IMG/VR virus record: IMGVR_UViG_3300017971_000698
Location: 1 to 26,377 of that record
Strand: one strand, 5' to 3'
Source: a virus
DNA: 26,377 nucleotides
This document shows positions 6,094-12,632 of this stretch, one piece after another. A program made the position numbers and the translations under genes. Each line of letters begins with the position of its first letter. The first letter of the stretch is position 1. The notes beneath the pieces were generated by a model. It made no database searches. It was not told the DNA's origin and saw only the letters and a program-made list of their open reading frames with translations.

Positions 6094-6389
6094 TGAACGG
6101 GGCGGCTGCGGAAGGGAGACACCGAGCAAGACGCAGAATCGGCCGCGGGGAACGGAATCACGCGTTGTCCCGGTCGCTGTGGTCAGATCTTGCCCCGATC
6201 CGGCCAGCCGCCCCAAATCGATCCCCGTTTCGCAGCGCAGGGAGGAGGGCCTGCAGTCACAGGTCTTCCATGGCTGCGAGCGATGGGGCATCAGTCGCAA
6301 CACAGGGCGGTTCAGCCCGCATCTGTGTCACTTCCACCGGGCGGTCTTGGCGACTGGGGCCGCCCATAGAAGGGAGGCGCGATGAATGA
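6093..6389 (+). CDS. Doubtful reading frame in a 290-base unclear segment
   Basis: A frame opens at the TGATG junction (6093) and runs to 6389, but its product is Arg/Ser/Ala-rich and low in hydrophobic order. A second frame with GTG 6179 ends at 6385 in an ATGA with the next gene and contains HGCERWGISRNTGRF and HLCHFHR. A third frame contains RCPGRCGQILPR, like a zinc knuckle, and ends at 6369. No single frame is convincing. The segment may be a frameshifted gene with CxxC and CxxH halves in different frames, or non-coding. Confidence 0.25.
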   Translation: MNGAAAEGRHRARRRIGRGERNHALSRSLWSDLAPIRPAAPNRSPFRSAGRRACSHRSSMAASDGASVATQGGSARICVTSTGRSWRLGPPIEGRRDE

Positions 6390-6573
6390 AGAAACGCTGC
6401 GCGATCTCACGGATGCGATGAGGCTCGCGTTCCTCTTCATGACTGCCCCGCTCTGGGGGCCGCCTGTCCTATTCGTGTGGTCGTTTTGTCATCTGGTCGG
6501 CGCGGTAAGGCAGTTCGATCGTGCTTGGGAGACAACGTGGCAGCTGGCAAGTGGAGAGGAGTGGCCGTGGTGA
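6382..6573 (+). CDS. Small membrane protein (63 aa)
   Basis: ATG 6382 follows AGAAGGGAGG. Residues ~13-40 are one hydrophobic stretch (MRLAFLFMTAPLWGPPVLFV, then WSFCHLVGA) flanked by charges, giving one or two short membrane segments; a PP pair could kink the helix. The tail is tryptophan-rich and acidic. Single-pass or hairpin membrane peptide of unknown role; holin-like function cannot be claimed, since no lysis neighbours are present. Confidence 0.68.
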   Translation: MNEETLRDLTDAMRLAFLFMTAPLWGPPVLFVWSFCHLVGAVRQFDRAWETTWQLASGEEWPW

Positions 6574-6710
6574 TCCGAGCAATTGCGGCGGCGAGGAGAG
6601 GGCGAAGTGGGGAACTAGCCCCCTTGTGCCAGTCCTCTACTGGTGGCTCTATGTGCGATGGGTGCGGGAAGCGACAAAAGACTGAGGCGGTAGCCTCCGG
6701 GAGGCGAGAG
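6574..6710 (+). other. Unclear short segment with two competing small frames
   Basis: One frame (GTG 6570, GTGA overlap with the upstream stop) reads through in phase into the next gene and contains PLCQSS and MCDGCGKRQ, a possible CxxC knuckle. A second frame (GTG 6551 or 6626, stop at 6683-6685) ends VPVLYWWLYVRWVREATKD, a plausible hydrophobic tail, just before the repeated leader. I cannot decide which, if either, is expressed. Confidence 0.35.
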
Positions 6711-6733
6711 ATGAGGCCTAGGGCCGAAATGAT
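6691..6733 (+). repeat. 43-bp direct repeat, copy 1 (leader and first codons)
   Basis: Identical over 43 bases to 6970-7012. It contains the palindrome GCCTCCGGGAGGC (6693-6705), whose right half is the ribosome binding site, then ATG 6711 and the first codons (MRPRAEM). The palindrome could pair with itself and hide the ribosome binding site. Confidence 0.9.
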
Positions 6734-7319
6734 AGATGCAGTAAGGCAGGCGCTGCAGTCGAAGGATGTTAGGCTTGATGAATCCGATCTGGGCTTGCAT
6801 GTGACGTATCCACTCGACACCGGAGAATCCCTCTACTTCGTATTGTCTTGGGAGCAACTGAACTACGCATGGGATATCGAAGGAATGGTCGAGGGCGAGG
6901 TATTCCAGCAAATGTTCCCTGATGCGCCGTTGCCTCACGAAGCCTATGCACTGCTGGCTGCGTTGGCGATAGCCTCCGGGAGGCGAGAGATGAGGCCTAG
7001 GGCCGAAATGATGGATTGTCCAATCTGTGGCCGAGTCTATCATGGAGATCATGGATGCGGGACAGCTATTTTGACAGGGTCGGCATATGCCGAACACATC
7101 ATGTCTGGTTGCTCAGTCTCGCCTGCTTGGCAGGGCGCCCGGATCGACGGCGGCTTGTTCGTACCCAATGATAGCATGCGGTATCCATCGTGGGAGTGCC
7201 CAGCCAACGCGGGGATGTGTCCGATCTGTTGGCATCGGCGCAACCCAGACCGTGAACGAACTATCGCAAAAGGGTGGGTCAAAGAAGCGATGGCCTCCGG
7301 GAGGGGAGGATGGAGATAG
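6711..7319 (+). CDS. Two-module protein with zinc-binding C-terminal half (202 aa)
   Basis: ATG 6711 is chosen for the GGGAGG ribosome binding site at 6699-6704; an in-frame GTG at 6570 would add 47 residues. The first ~85 residues form a soluble domain (LHVTYPLDTGESLYFVLSWE, then LNYAWDIEG and PHEAYALLAALA). The sequence ASGRREMRPRAEM then appears in mid-protein because the 43-bp leader is repeated in frame. The second module has CPICGRVYHGDHGC and later CPICWHRR, two knuckles of a zinc-binding fold. It is probably either a fusion of two once-separate genes or one frame translated from two starts. No family recognised. Confidence 0.6.
   Translation: MRPRAEMIDAVRQALQSKDVRLDESDLGLHVTYPLDTGESLYFVLSWEQLNYAWDIEGMVEGEVFQQMFPDAPLPHEAYALLAALAIASGRREMRPRAEMMDCPICGRVYHGDHGCGTAILTGSAYAEHIMSGCSVSPAWQGARIDGGLFVPNDSMRYPSWECPANAGMCPICWHRRNPDRERTIAKGWVKEAMASGRGGWR
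6970..7012 (+). repeat. 43-bp direct repeat, copy 2 (internal leader and start)
   Basis: This is an exact copy of 6691-6733, 279 bases downstream and therefore in the same reading frame (279 = 93 codons). It again carries the GCCTCCGGGAGGC palindrome (6972-6984), ribosome binding site and ATG (6990). Retained identity suggests a recent duplication, conversion or selection. Confidence 0.9.
6990..7319 (+). other. Possible internal start: separate zinc-binding protein (109 aa)
   Basis: Because copy 2 of the leader supplies a ribosome binding site and ATG identical to those of copy 1, translation may begin at 6990. This would give MRPRAEMMDCPICGRVYHGD and a 109-residue protein with CPICG and CPICW knuckles. 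The frame is the same as the upstream module, so the product equals the C-terminal half of the longer protein. Confidence 0.45.
7293..7304 (+). repeat. Third copy of the GCCTCCGGGAGG palindrome
   Basis: The 12-base core GCCTCCGGGAGG recurs six bases upstream of ATG 7310 and again includes the ribosome binding site. The surrounding bases differ from the two longer copies (GGGGAGG follows instead of CGAGAG), so only the palindrome is shared. Here it encodes the end of the upstream protein (ASGR). Confidence 0.8.
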
Positions 7320-7477
7320 CAGAAGCAGAGCGGATCATCGCGGAGTGGTTGGGGTGGAGGCAAGAAGGTGATTGGTGGGAGGATTACTGCATCCGTGCGT
7401 CAGAGCCCGTAGGCGACAAAATCCCCGGTCCGCCGCTAAAAAAGCGGTCTTGGATTGGCCGCCGGAATGAGGTATGA
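7310..7477 (+). CDS. Short 'phage ABA sandwich'-like protein (55 aa)
   Basis: ATG 7310 follows GGGAGGGGAGG and overlaps the end of the upstream gene by 10 bases. The start EAERIIAEWLGWRQEGDWWED matches the N-terminal xRIxxWLGW motif seen in the longer proteins at 12629 and 13762. Only the first part of the domain is present, so it is a truncated member or a minimal form. The tail (PLKKRSWIGRRNEV) is basic. Its stop sits inside the -10 box of the next promoter. Confidence 0.6.
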   Translation: MEIAEAERIIAEWLGWRQEGDWWEDYCIRASEPVGDKIPGPPLKKRSWIGRRNEV

Positions 7478-7478
7478 T
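7450..7478 (+). promoter_or_regulatory. Candidate promoter of the replication genes
   Basis: TTGGAT at 7450-7455, a 17-base spacer, and TATGAT at 7473-7478. The -10 is good and the -35 weak (three of six). A transcript would begin near 7485, at the start of the GATCGTC repeat array, and would read the replisome organizer gene. A weak -35 next to repeats fits a regulated promoter. Confidence 0.5.
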
Positions 7479-7483
7479 GACAC

Positions 7484-7549
7484 GGGGACGATCACCGGAT
7501 CTCGACCTCTCCACTAGGTCTGGGATCGTCTCTGTGCGGGATCGTCCCC
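7484..7549 (+). promoter_or_regulatory. Operator-like GATCGTC repeats in the leader
   Basis: GGGGACGATC (7484-7493) is a perfect inverted repeat of GATCGTCCCC (7540-7549). A third GGGATCGTC lies at 7522-7530, a direct repeat 16 bases before the one at 7538-7546. Between them GACCT (7504-7508) pairs with AGGTC (7516-7520). The outer arms could fold as a long RNA stem, or the three units could be binding sites of a repressor or of the replication initiator encoded next. Confidence 0.55.
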
Positions 7550-7574
7550 ACACCCTACACAGAGGGGGACAGAA

Positions 7575-8330
7575 GTGAGTATCAGATTCACGCTTCGTAC
7601 TAAATGCAACGACCCAGAGTATCGTGCCCTACCTCCCGATGCGAAGCTGCTACTCGAACACCTGAAGGACGTATGCGACCCTGCAGGTTTCCTCGAATGG
7701 GATCCACAGCGGGTGCGGTTCGAACTCGGGCTAAGTCCAAAGCGGATCGAGCGTGCTATTCAAGCGCTTGTCACTGCCCGTCGTGTAGCTGACAACGGTG
7801 TCCGGCTCTGGATACCGGATCACATCACCGAACAACGGAACTGGCCGCTCAATCCTGACAACAACTCACATAAGGGTATCATCCGTTTGCTGGAAGAGCG
7901 TATCGGGTTCGATCCTCGGATCGGGCTGCTCCTCTCCGGGGAAGGACTACCTCAGGCCTTTGGAGCCCCTAGTGAGGGCTTGTTCAGGGACACAAGTATA
8001 GGTAAAGGTAAAGGTACAAGTAAGGGTTCTGTTGAAGAAGATCTTCGCTTCACCAACTTCTGGGATCTCTACCCGCGCAAGGTCGCCAAGAAGAAGGCGT
8101 GCGAAGCGTTTGCCAAGGCTGTCAAGTCGGACGAGACATTCAAGGCCATCATGGAAGGGCTTCGTCGGCACGTCGGCTGCCAACAGTGGGAGAAGGACGG
8201 CGGACAGTACGTGCCGTATCCAGCGACGTGGCTGAACCAGGAGCGATGGGAAGACGAGGTGAAGCCGGGGCAGCAACGCGGTGCCCGTGGCCGCGACGAC
8301 TCGGAATACGAGGGGGTTGTGAGGCGATGA
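7575..8330 (+). CDS. Phage replisome organizer / replication initiator (251 aa)
   Basis: GTG 7575 follows AGAGGGGGACAGAA. Residues 1-95 form a winged helix-turn-helix typical of replisome organizers (YRALPPDAKLLLEHL, GFLEWDPQRVRFELGLSPKR, RRVADNGVRLWIPDHI). A Gly/Lys linker (GKGKGTSKG) leads to a C-terminal domain beginning FWDLYPRKVAKKKACEAFAK and ending WLNQERWEDE, the region that recruits the helicase loader or helicase. Together with the DnaC-like gene two genes downstream it would open the origin and load helicase. The origin may lie in or beside this gene, as in lambda O; this is inference. Confidence 0.8.
   Translation: MSIRFTLRTKCNDPEYRALPPDAKLLLEHLKDVCDPAGFLEWDPQRVRFELGLSPKRIERAIQALVTARRVADNGVRLWIPDHITEQRNWPLNPDNNSHKGIIRLLEERIGFDPRIGLLLSGEGLPQAFGAPSEGLFRDTSIGKGKGTSKGSVEEDLRFTNFWDLYPRKVAKKKACEAFAKAVKSDETFKAIMEGLRRHVGCQQWEKDGGQYVPYPATWLNQERWEDEVKPGQQRGARGRDDSEYEGVVRR
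8001..8025 (+). repeat. Short GGTAAA tandem repeat coding for a linker
   Basis: GGTAAA is repeated twice with two diverged units following, and encodes the GKGKGTSKG linker of the replisome organizer. The tract is slippage-prone, and such linkers vary in length among phage initiators. Confidence 0.7.
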
Positions 8331-9001
8331 AAGAGCGTCCGATCCTTTTCAAAGGCGAGATGGTGCTGGCGATTCTCGAAGGCAGGAAGACGCAGACGCG
8401 GCGGGTAATCAAACCTCAGCCGATTGGCCCGGATCACATACGGTATGCTGGCACAGCCATTGACGGTGATCACATCATCCTCGGCGATAGCTCGGGGAGT
8501 GGTTTGCCGATCAAGAATCTGGCGTCTGGTAGCGACGGAACATTTTTGCCGTTCGCATATCGGACGTGCCCTTACGGCGTCCTCGGCGATCGCCTGTGGG
8601 TGCGGGAGACGTGGCGACCTGAGATCGAAGACGATACGGGGTTTGCCTGCATCAATTATTGTGCAAAAGGGTCCAAGGCGGTCGGGCGCAATCGGATCTT
8701 ACCGTATATGAACGGCACCGAGAATTGGCGCCCCTCCATCCACATGCCGCGCTGGGCATCGCGGATCGATCTGGAGATCACGGACGTTCGCGTCGAGCGG
8801 GTGCAGGAGATCTGGGCTGGGGACGTGGTCCACGAAGGCATATTCCCAAACCCTGGGTGTGGATTCAGTGCGGAGACGGCGACGATGGCTCGGCATGCAT
8901 TTCGCGACCTCTGGAACTCCATCAATGCCAAGCGCGGCTACGGCTGGGAGGAAAATCCGTGGGTGTGGGTAATCGAGTTCAGAGTGGTGGAGGCACGATG
9001 A
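8327..9001 (+). CDS. ASCH-domain protein (224 aa)
   Basis: ATG 8327 overlaps the previous stop (ATGA). The N-terminus ILFKGEMVLAILEGRKTQTR(R) and the blocks CPYGVLGDRLWVRETW, PSIHMPRWASRI, LEITDVRVERVQEI and NPWVWVIEFR are the recognisable set of phage ASCH proteins. ASCH is a PUA-like beta-barrel thought to bind RNA or nucleotides; some family members cleave RNA or hydrolyse N4-acetylcytidine. A middle insertion (CINYCAKGSK) is typical of phage members. It sits between organizer and helicase loader genes, but no replication role is known. Family confident, function unknown. Confidence 0.85.
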   Translation: MKERPILFKGEMVLAILEGRKTQTRRVIKPQPIGPDHIRYAGTAIDGDHIILGDSSGSGLPIKNLASGSDGTFLPFAYRTCPYGVLGDRLWVRETWRPEIEDDTGFACINYCAKGSKAVGRNRILPYMNGTENWRPSIHMPRWASRIDLEITDVRVERVQEIWAGDVVHEGIFPNPGCGFSAETATMARHAFRDLWNSINAKRGYGWEENPWVWVIEFRVVEAR

Positions 9002-9708
9002 TCCAGGGCAGCAACTTCGGCCCCGAGTTCGCGGACGCCTACTTCCGATCGACACGCGTCCACGCCGGAAACCGGGCCGCTTTTTCGGCTTGCGAGGATC
9101 TTGCGGCTGGACGGCTGCAGGGCGTCGTGATCTTCGGCCTGGTCGGTACAGGCAAGACACACCATCTCGTCTGCGCGGCACGCGAGTTTGAGGATCGGGT
9201 GTGGATGGAGCGGCGATTCCCCGAGAGCGGCGAGGCGGCTGGCGAGCTCGTCAAGGTCGACGTGAAGCAGCTCATGGCCGAGGCGGCGAAACGATACGCG
9301 GAGATCGATCCGGCGAGCGAGCCTGCGCCGACGCTCACACGGGAGGAGATGACGAACCTCGCCGATGTGCGGTTCTGGTTCGTCCCGGAACTGGCCGAGA
9401 CGTTGCGGTCTGAGATCTCCGAGGGTGTACGTTGGACGGCGGAGAAGTGCAAGGAATGCGACTTGCTGGTGCTCGACGACCTCGGTTCGGAGCGCACGAC
9501 CGACTTCGTGCTGGAGGCGCTGGAGCAGATCATCGACTACCGGTACCGGCAGCACCTCCCGATCGCGGTGAGCACGAATCTGCGGTGGCCGGGCGCGGTC
9601 AGGGATAGGTACGGTGACCGTGCCGTGTCGCGTTGGTCGCAGCACTGCGCGGTTGTGGAGATGACGGGGCCTGATCAGCGTGTGAGAGGGGGCGAGGAGT
9701 CCCCATGA
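8998..9708 (+). CDS. DnaC-like helicase loader ATPase (236 aa)
   Basis: ATG 8998 overlaps the ASCH stop. Walker A GLVGTGKT (residues 47-54), Walker B LLVLDDLGSE (156-165), sensor 1 STN (192-194) and the arginine-finger region RYGDRAVSRW (204-213) place it in the DnaC/IstB-type AAA+ group. Residues ~75-125 hold an extra acidic insertion. Such ATPases load the replicative helicase onto DNA melted by the organizer protein encoded just upstream. No helicase gene is in the window, so it may use the host DnaB or one outside. A DnaA-type role is less likely, as no initiator DNA-binding domain is present. Confidence 0.85.
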   Translation: MIQGSNFGPEFADAYFRSTRVHAGNRAAFSACEDLAAGRLQGVVIFGLVGTGKTHHLVCAAREFEDRVWMERRFPESGEAAGELVKVDVKQLMAEAAKRYAEIDPASEPAPTLTREEMTNLADVRFWFVPELAETLRSEISEGVRWTAEKCKECDLLVLDDLGSERTTDFVLEALEQIIDYRYRQHLPIAVSTNLRWPGAVRDRYGDRAVSRWSQHCAVVEMTGPDQRVRGGEESP

Positions 9709-9959
9709 TCCACGCAGTGCAGATCGCCGGACGCCGCGACACAGTGAACTATCGAGTCGGCTGGCGGTTGCTCCCTGTGTGTCGCGAGATTGTGACGGGA
9801 TTGCTCCGCGCAGTGGAGGCGGCGCAGCAATTCGATCGGGAATATCGGGCGATCTTCGGCTCCCCGCCGCGCTATCGGGGCGATCCCTGGCACCGCCCAG
9901 TGCCTCCATACCGTGATCCAAGGACAAAGGAGATGGGATGCACGCGGCGCAGATCGTGA
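9705..9959 (+). CDS. Hypothetical protein (84 aa)
   Basis: ATG 9705 overlaps the loader stop (ATGA). The N-terminal half is a mixed helix (RVGWRLLPVCREIVTGLLRAVEAAQQFDRE); the C-terminal half is proline- and arginine-rich (GSPPRYRGDPWHRPVPPYRD) and likely unstructured. It overlaps the next gene by 22 bases. Not recognised; the tail might bind DNA or a protein partner. Confidence 0.62.
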   Translation: MIHAVQIAGRRDTVNYRVGWRLLPVCREIVTGLLRAVEAAQQFDREYRAIFGSPPRYRGDPWHRPVPPYRDPRTKEMGCTRRRS

Positions 9960-10309
9960 ACGATGACGGCAGCTACCGCGCGACGAAGCCGGGCGAGGTA
10001 TTCCGATTCCTCGATGAGCAGCTGGGCTGGGTCGAGGAAGACGGCGTGGAGTTTCTGGCGTCACCGTGGTTTTCGAGCTGGCAGTTGACGGAGCGATGTC
10101 GGACAGCGGCGATCGGGACGCGGGTATCTGAGATCCGCGCATGGTTGCCGGGTGGCTTGAAGTTGTGCCAGGCCGAGCGTTTGCGACGATACGAGATCCA
10201 GCAAAGCTATCGCAGCGGCGCGTGGTACTACCGGCTTGTGCGTTGGCCGGAGGTGGAGCAGGCTGAGCAGATGGCGCTTGCTGGGATGGCGGAAGGGAGG
10301 CGGGAATGA
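9938..10309 (+). CDS. Helix-turn-helix-like protein (123 aa)
   Basis: ATG 9938 is preceded by CAAAGGAGATGGG. Residues ~45-95 show the pattern of small phage winged-helix proteins: helix, recognition-like segment TRVSEIRAWLPGGLKLC, then the strand SGAWYYRLVRW, as in the common T-RISELR-x-G-x-I...YYRL arrangement. DNA binding is likely; whether it regulates transcription or helps replication is unknown. Confidence 0.65.
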   Translation: MHAAQIVNDDGSYRATKPGEVFRFLDEQLGWVEEDGVEFLASPWFSSWQLTERCRTAAIGTRVSEIRAWLPGGLKLCQAERLRRYEIQQSYRSGAWYYRLVRWPEVEQAEQMALAGMAEGRRE

Positions 10310-10605
10310 TGAAGAATGTCCAGATTCGCGATGGCAGACTTGCGATGACCAAGCTCGCAGAGCACGGGATGCTTGATGGGTTCACTGTGTTCGACCTAGC
10401 GCAGATGACCGACGAAGAAGTGATCCGTACTGGCGCGAAGTATGCGGCGAAGATCATGGAGCCCCTTGTCAAGTGGATCGAGGAGAATATATTCCCGGCA
10501 CTACGACACTTCCTCGACGAGTTCTGGGAGTGGTGGGAATCATTGCCGCCAGAAGTGAGAGACAACATCTTGGAGGAATCGACTGATGCCGACGACAGGT
10601 CCTAG
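10306..10605 (+). CDS. Hypothetical acidic protein (99 aa)
   Basis: ATG 10306 overlaps the previous stop and has GAAGGGAGGCGGG upstream. The sequence begins KNVQIRDGRLAMTKLAEHGM and ends with amphipathic, tryptophan-rich acidic helices (EPLVKWIEENIFPALRHFL, then DEFWEWWESLPPE). The acidic DDRS end overlaps the HNH gene by 20 bases. No family recognised. Confidence 0.65.
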   Translation: MMKNVQIRDGRLAMTKLAEHGMLDGFTVFDLAQMTDEEVIRTGAKYAAKIMEPLVKWIEENIFPALRHFLDEFWEWWESLPPEVRDNILEESTDADDRS

Positions 10606-11473
10606 CGAGAAAACACGGCGCGAAGTCTTCGCGCGCGACAACGTTGATTGCCAATTCTGGCATCGTGAACCAGTCGAGGCGACGAAGATCTCGCATATGA
10701 TCCACCAGGGTCCGGGAGGTCTTCCACCGGAGCATGAGTTGAACCAACCGGGGAATTTGGCGTCGTCGTGTTCGGAGTGCCATCGGCGATTCCCGCCGAA
10801 CGGTCGGTGGCGGTGGCGGCAGTTCGAGCCGATCGGGTTCGGCGTGGATCACGTGGGGCAGCGTATGGTGATCGAATCGCCGAGCGGGAAGGTTGTCCCG
10901 AAGCGAGATCTCTGGTTCTACAACCGCTGGCGCTGGAAAGAAAGCGAAGCAAAGTACCTCGAATTGGAAAACTGGATTGCGAAGGAACACAGCGCAGCAT
11001 GGAAGGCGGCCGAATTGATCGCGTGGTTCAAGGATCACGGGATCGCTCACGCTGCCGTCAGCGAGGCTGCGGACTATCTCGACGTAGCGGCGGATGTTGG
11101 GCTCTCCAGCGGCGAAGCGAAGAAACGAAAGCGAGTTGCGGGCTTCAGGGGAGGGCTTGCAGTCCCCGGACAGAACGCGCTCGATCGCGTCTCGCTCGAC
11201 GTGGCCGATCGGCTCCGGAAGATCCCCGATGACGAGCTGGTCGCAGTGGCCGGATGGTTCGCGGACCTCCCGCCCGCCGAAGCGTGGTCCCGATTCAACG
11301 AGAAGTATCCGGGGCCTGAGAAGCGGAAGACGTACCGCATTTTCACAGGAGCATTCCGTGAAGAGTCTGCTGCCGAGGATGATGCGATAATCACGAAGAA
11401 GGGCGAGGTAGTAGTGAAGGGAGGATCGGTGATTCGGGGGCCACGGGAGGAGATCGAAAAGGAGGCGGAATGA
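10586..11473 (+). CDS. HNH endonuclease (295 aa)
   Basis: ATG 10586 follows TTGGAGGAATC. The HNH block is at residues 11-70: REVFARDN, H37 (ISHMIH), N57 (QPGNLASSC), C62 and C65, H66 (CSECHRRF). The remaining ~225 residues are helical and charged and are not recognised; they include a segment beginning LDRVSLDVADRLRKIPDDE and a basic RKRV stretch. HNH enzymes nick or cut DNA; in phages they often assist packaging, but this one lies about 5.7 kb from the terminase genes and could equally be a free-standing homing endonuclease. Confidence 0.8.
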   Translation: MPTTGPSEKTRREVFARDNVDCQFWHREPVEATKISHMIHQGPGGLPPEHELNQPGNLASSCSECHRRFPPNGRWRWRQFEPIGFGVDHVGQRMVIESPSGKVVPKRDLWFYNRWRWKESEAKYLELENWIAKEHSAAWKAAELIAWFKDHGIAHAAVSEAADYLDVAADVGLSSGEAKKRKRVAGFRGGLAVPGQNALDRVSLDVADRLRKIPDDELVAVAGWFADLPPAEAWSRFNEKYPGPEKRKTYRIFTGAFREESAAEDDAIITKKGEVVVKGGSVIRGPREEIEKEAE

Positions 11474-11691
11474 CAAAGCTCGAATACCAGATCATATCGG
11501 TAGTCAATGAACCGATGCTGCTTCAGGAAGCAGTACGCTGTGCGATGCTAACGGGCTGGAATCCGGTAGGCGGGATCGGCGTGACGCCTGTTGATAGGAC
11601 CAATAATGTGCATGTATCTCAGGCGATGACGAAGGAGGCGAGGATGCATGACCTAGCGTGGGAGATCGCGGAGGCCGCCGATGAATCGTGA
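11470..11691 (+). CDS. DUF1737 family protein (73 aa)
   Basis: ATG 11470 follows AAAAGGAGGCGGA. The family pattern is plain: EYQIISVVNEPMLLQEAVR, GWNPVGGIGV and HVSQAMTK. DUF1737 proteins are small phage and bacterial proteins of unknown function; the domain also occurs fused to other modules. The usual domain is about 50 residues, so this is a complete member with a short acidic tail. Confidence 0.8.
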   Translation: MTKLEYQIISVVNEPMLLQEAVRCAMLTGWNPVGGIGVTPVDRTNNVHVSQAMTKEARMHDLAWEIAEAADES

Positions 11692-11718
11692 CGCGCTGGT
11701 CGAGCAGAAGGAGGAATC

Positions 11719-11910
11719 ATGCACGAAGCAATTCCTGTAGTGAGGGTGTCAGTCATGGGAGAGGGATCTACGTACATCTTCCGTGCAACTGATCTTGGAC
11801 ACCAGACCCATCTCTTCGACGGGTGTGATCCCGGTGATTGGTATCGCTTCGAGTTCGGCGTAATGACGCAGGAAGAACTGGACGCGCTACCCGAGTTCGG
11901 CGGGTTCTAG
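11719..11910 (+). CDS. Hypothetical protein (63 aa)
   Basis: ATG 11719 is preceded by GAAGGAGGAATC, a strong site. The product is a compact, acidic, strand-rich protein (VRVSVMGEGSTYIFRATD, DWYRFEFGVMTQEELDALPE). It is not recognised. Two bases separate it from the DUF551 gene, whose own ribosome binding site is weak, so that gene may be translated by reinitiation. Confidence 0.62.
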   Translation: MHEAIPVVRVSVMGEGSTYIFRATDLGHQTHLFDGCDPGDWYRFEFGVMTQEELDALPEFGGF

Positions 11911-11912
11911 TC

Positions 11913-12182
11913 ATGTCCCGCGAGCGACTGATCGAGCAGATCCGCAACGCGCCGGAGGATCATCCACTGTCGCTGATCGAGTGGATTCCGGTCGAGGAGC
12001 GGTTGCCGGAAAGCGGTCGGCCAGAAGAAGGATGGCGTGCTGTGTGGGCGATCGCCGATGGGTATCTGCCTGTGACGTTGTGGAGAAATATGAGGCTCGG
12101 ATGGCGCTGGTTTTCGACGGGGCATCCATTCTCGGCGGCTGTGATTTACTGGGCCGAGATCCCGGAGGTGCGAGATGGATGA
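11913..12182 (+). CDS. DUF551-like protein (89 aa)
   Basis: The recognisable core is IEWIPVEERLPESG, AVWAIADGYLPVTLWRN, WRWFSTGHPFSA and the ending VIYWAEIPEV, matching phage DUF551 proteins (consensus WIPVxERLP...WAEIP). ATG 11913 lacks a good ribosome binding site and probably depends on coupling to the gene two bases upstream. Function is unknown; the family is common in phages and cryptic prophages. Confidence 0.8.
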   Translation: MSRERLIEQIRNAPEDHPLSLIEWIPVEERLPESGRPEEGWRAVWAIADGYLPVTLWRNMRLGWRWFSTGHPFSAAVIYWAEIPEVRDG

Positions 12183-12345
12183 GATGAAGCAACATGCTGA
12201 GATTTGCCCAGTGTGTGGCGGTCGCGGCACGGTCCCGCCTGATCTACAGTACGGGTCGACGTCAGTTGGCATAGAGCAAACATGCCATGGATGTGGCGGC
12301 TGCGGATGGGTTGTGGTGCCGGACAGGAGGGCCGATTGCGACTAG
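12175..12345 (+). CDS. DnaJ-type zinc-ribbon miniprotein (56 aa)
   Basis: ATG 12175 lies five bases after GGAGGT. The product has CPVCGGRG (from residue 11) and CHGCGGCGW (from ~37), two CxxCxGxG motifs as in DnaJ or anti-TRAP zinc-binding proteins. Too short for a DnaJ; likely one folded zinc site with a role in protein or RNA binding. Not present in longer annotation thresholds because it is only 56 residues. Confidence 0.68.
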   Translation: MDEMKQHAEICPVCGGRGTVPPDLQYGSTSVGIEQTCHGCGGCGWVVVPDRRADCD

Positions 12346-12632
12346 GGACGCATGGAGCAGTCCGCGGACATCCGACGCGGTTCGACGAGGATGCGTGGGA
12401 ATGGGTTTGGGCCGATACGCTTGAACTTGTTGGCGATGGTCAAGGCCGGCCATGTGCGCGCTGTGGCCAGTATCCGACCCCTGAAGGCCACGACGCATGT
12501 ATCGGGACGCTGGGCGGCGGAGTAGTCTCGGCTTGTTGCGGGCACGGCATTGAGATCCCGTATCTCATGTTCGAGGATGGCACAAGATTGGAAGACAAAG
12601 CAGCGGCGAGATTCATGAAGGAGGGCCGATGA
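12336..12632 (+). CDS. Zinc-binding hypothetical protein (98 aa)
   Basis: TTG 12336 is chosen because ACAGGAGGG at 12323-12331 lies at the right distance and the in-frame ATGs upstream would overlap the previous gene. The protein has RPCARCGQYPTPEGHDAC followed by LGGGVVSACCGHGIE and YLMFEDGTRL, a recurrent phage family in which CxxC, C and CCGHG cluster cysteines and a histidine. Possible zinc site. Function unknown. Confidence 0.72.
   Translation: MRLGTHGAVRGHPTRFDEDAWEWVWADTLELVGDGQGRPCARCGQYPTPEGHDACIGTLGGGVVSACCGHGIEIPYLMFEDGTRLEDKAAARFMKEGR

Noticed and set aside
8001-8025. GGTAAA tandem repeat as a replication iteron
   Set aside because: It is only two perfect units and is explained by the Gly/Lys linker of the organizer protein; an origin cannot be excluded but has no added support.
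11682-11741. 19-codon frame MNRDALVEQKEESCTKQFL
   Set aside because: It overlaps the well-supported start at 11719 and has no clear ribosome binding site.
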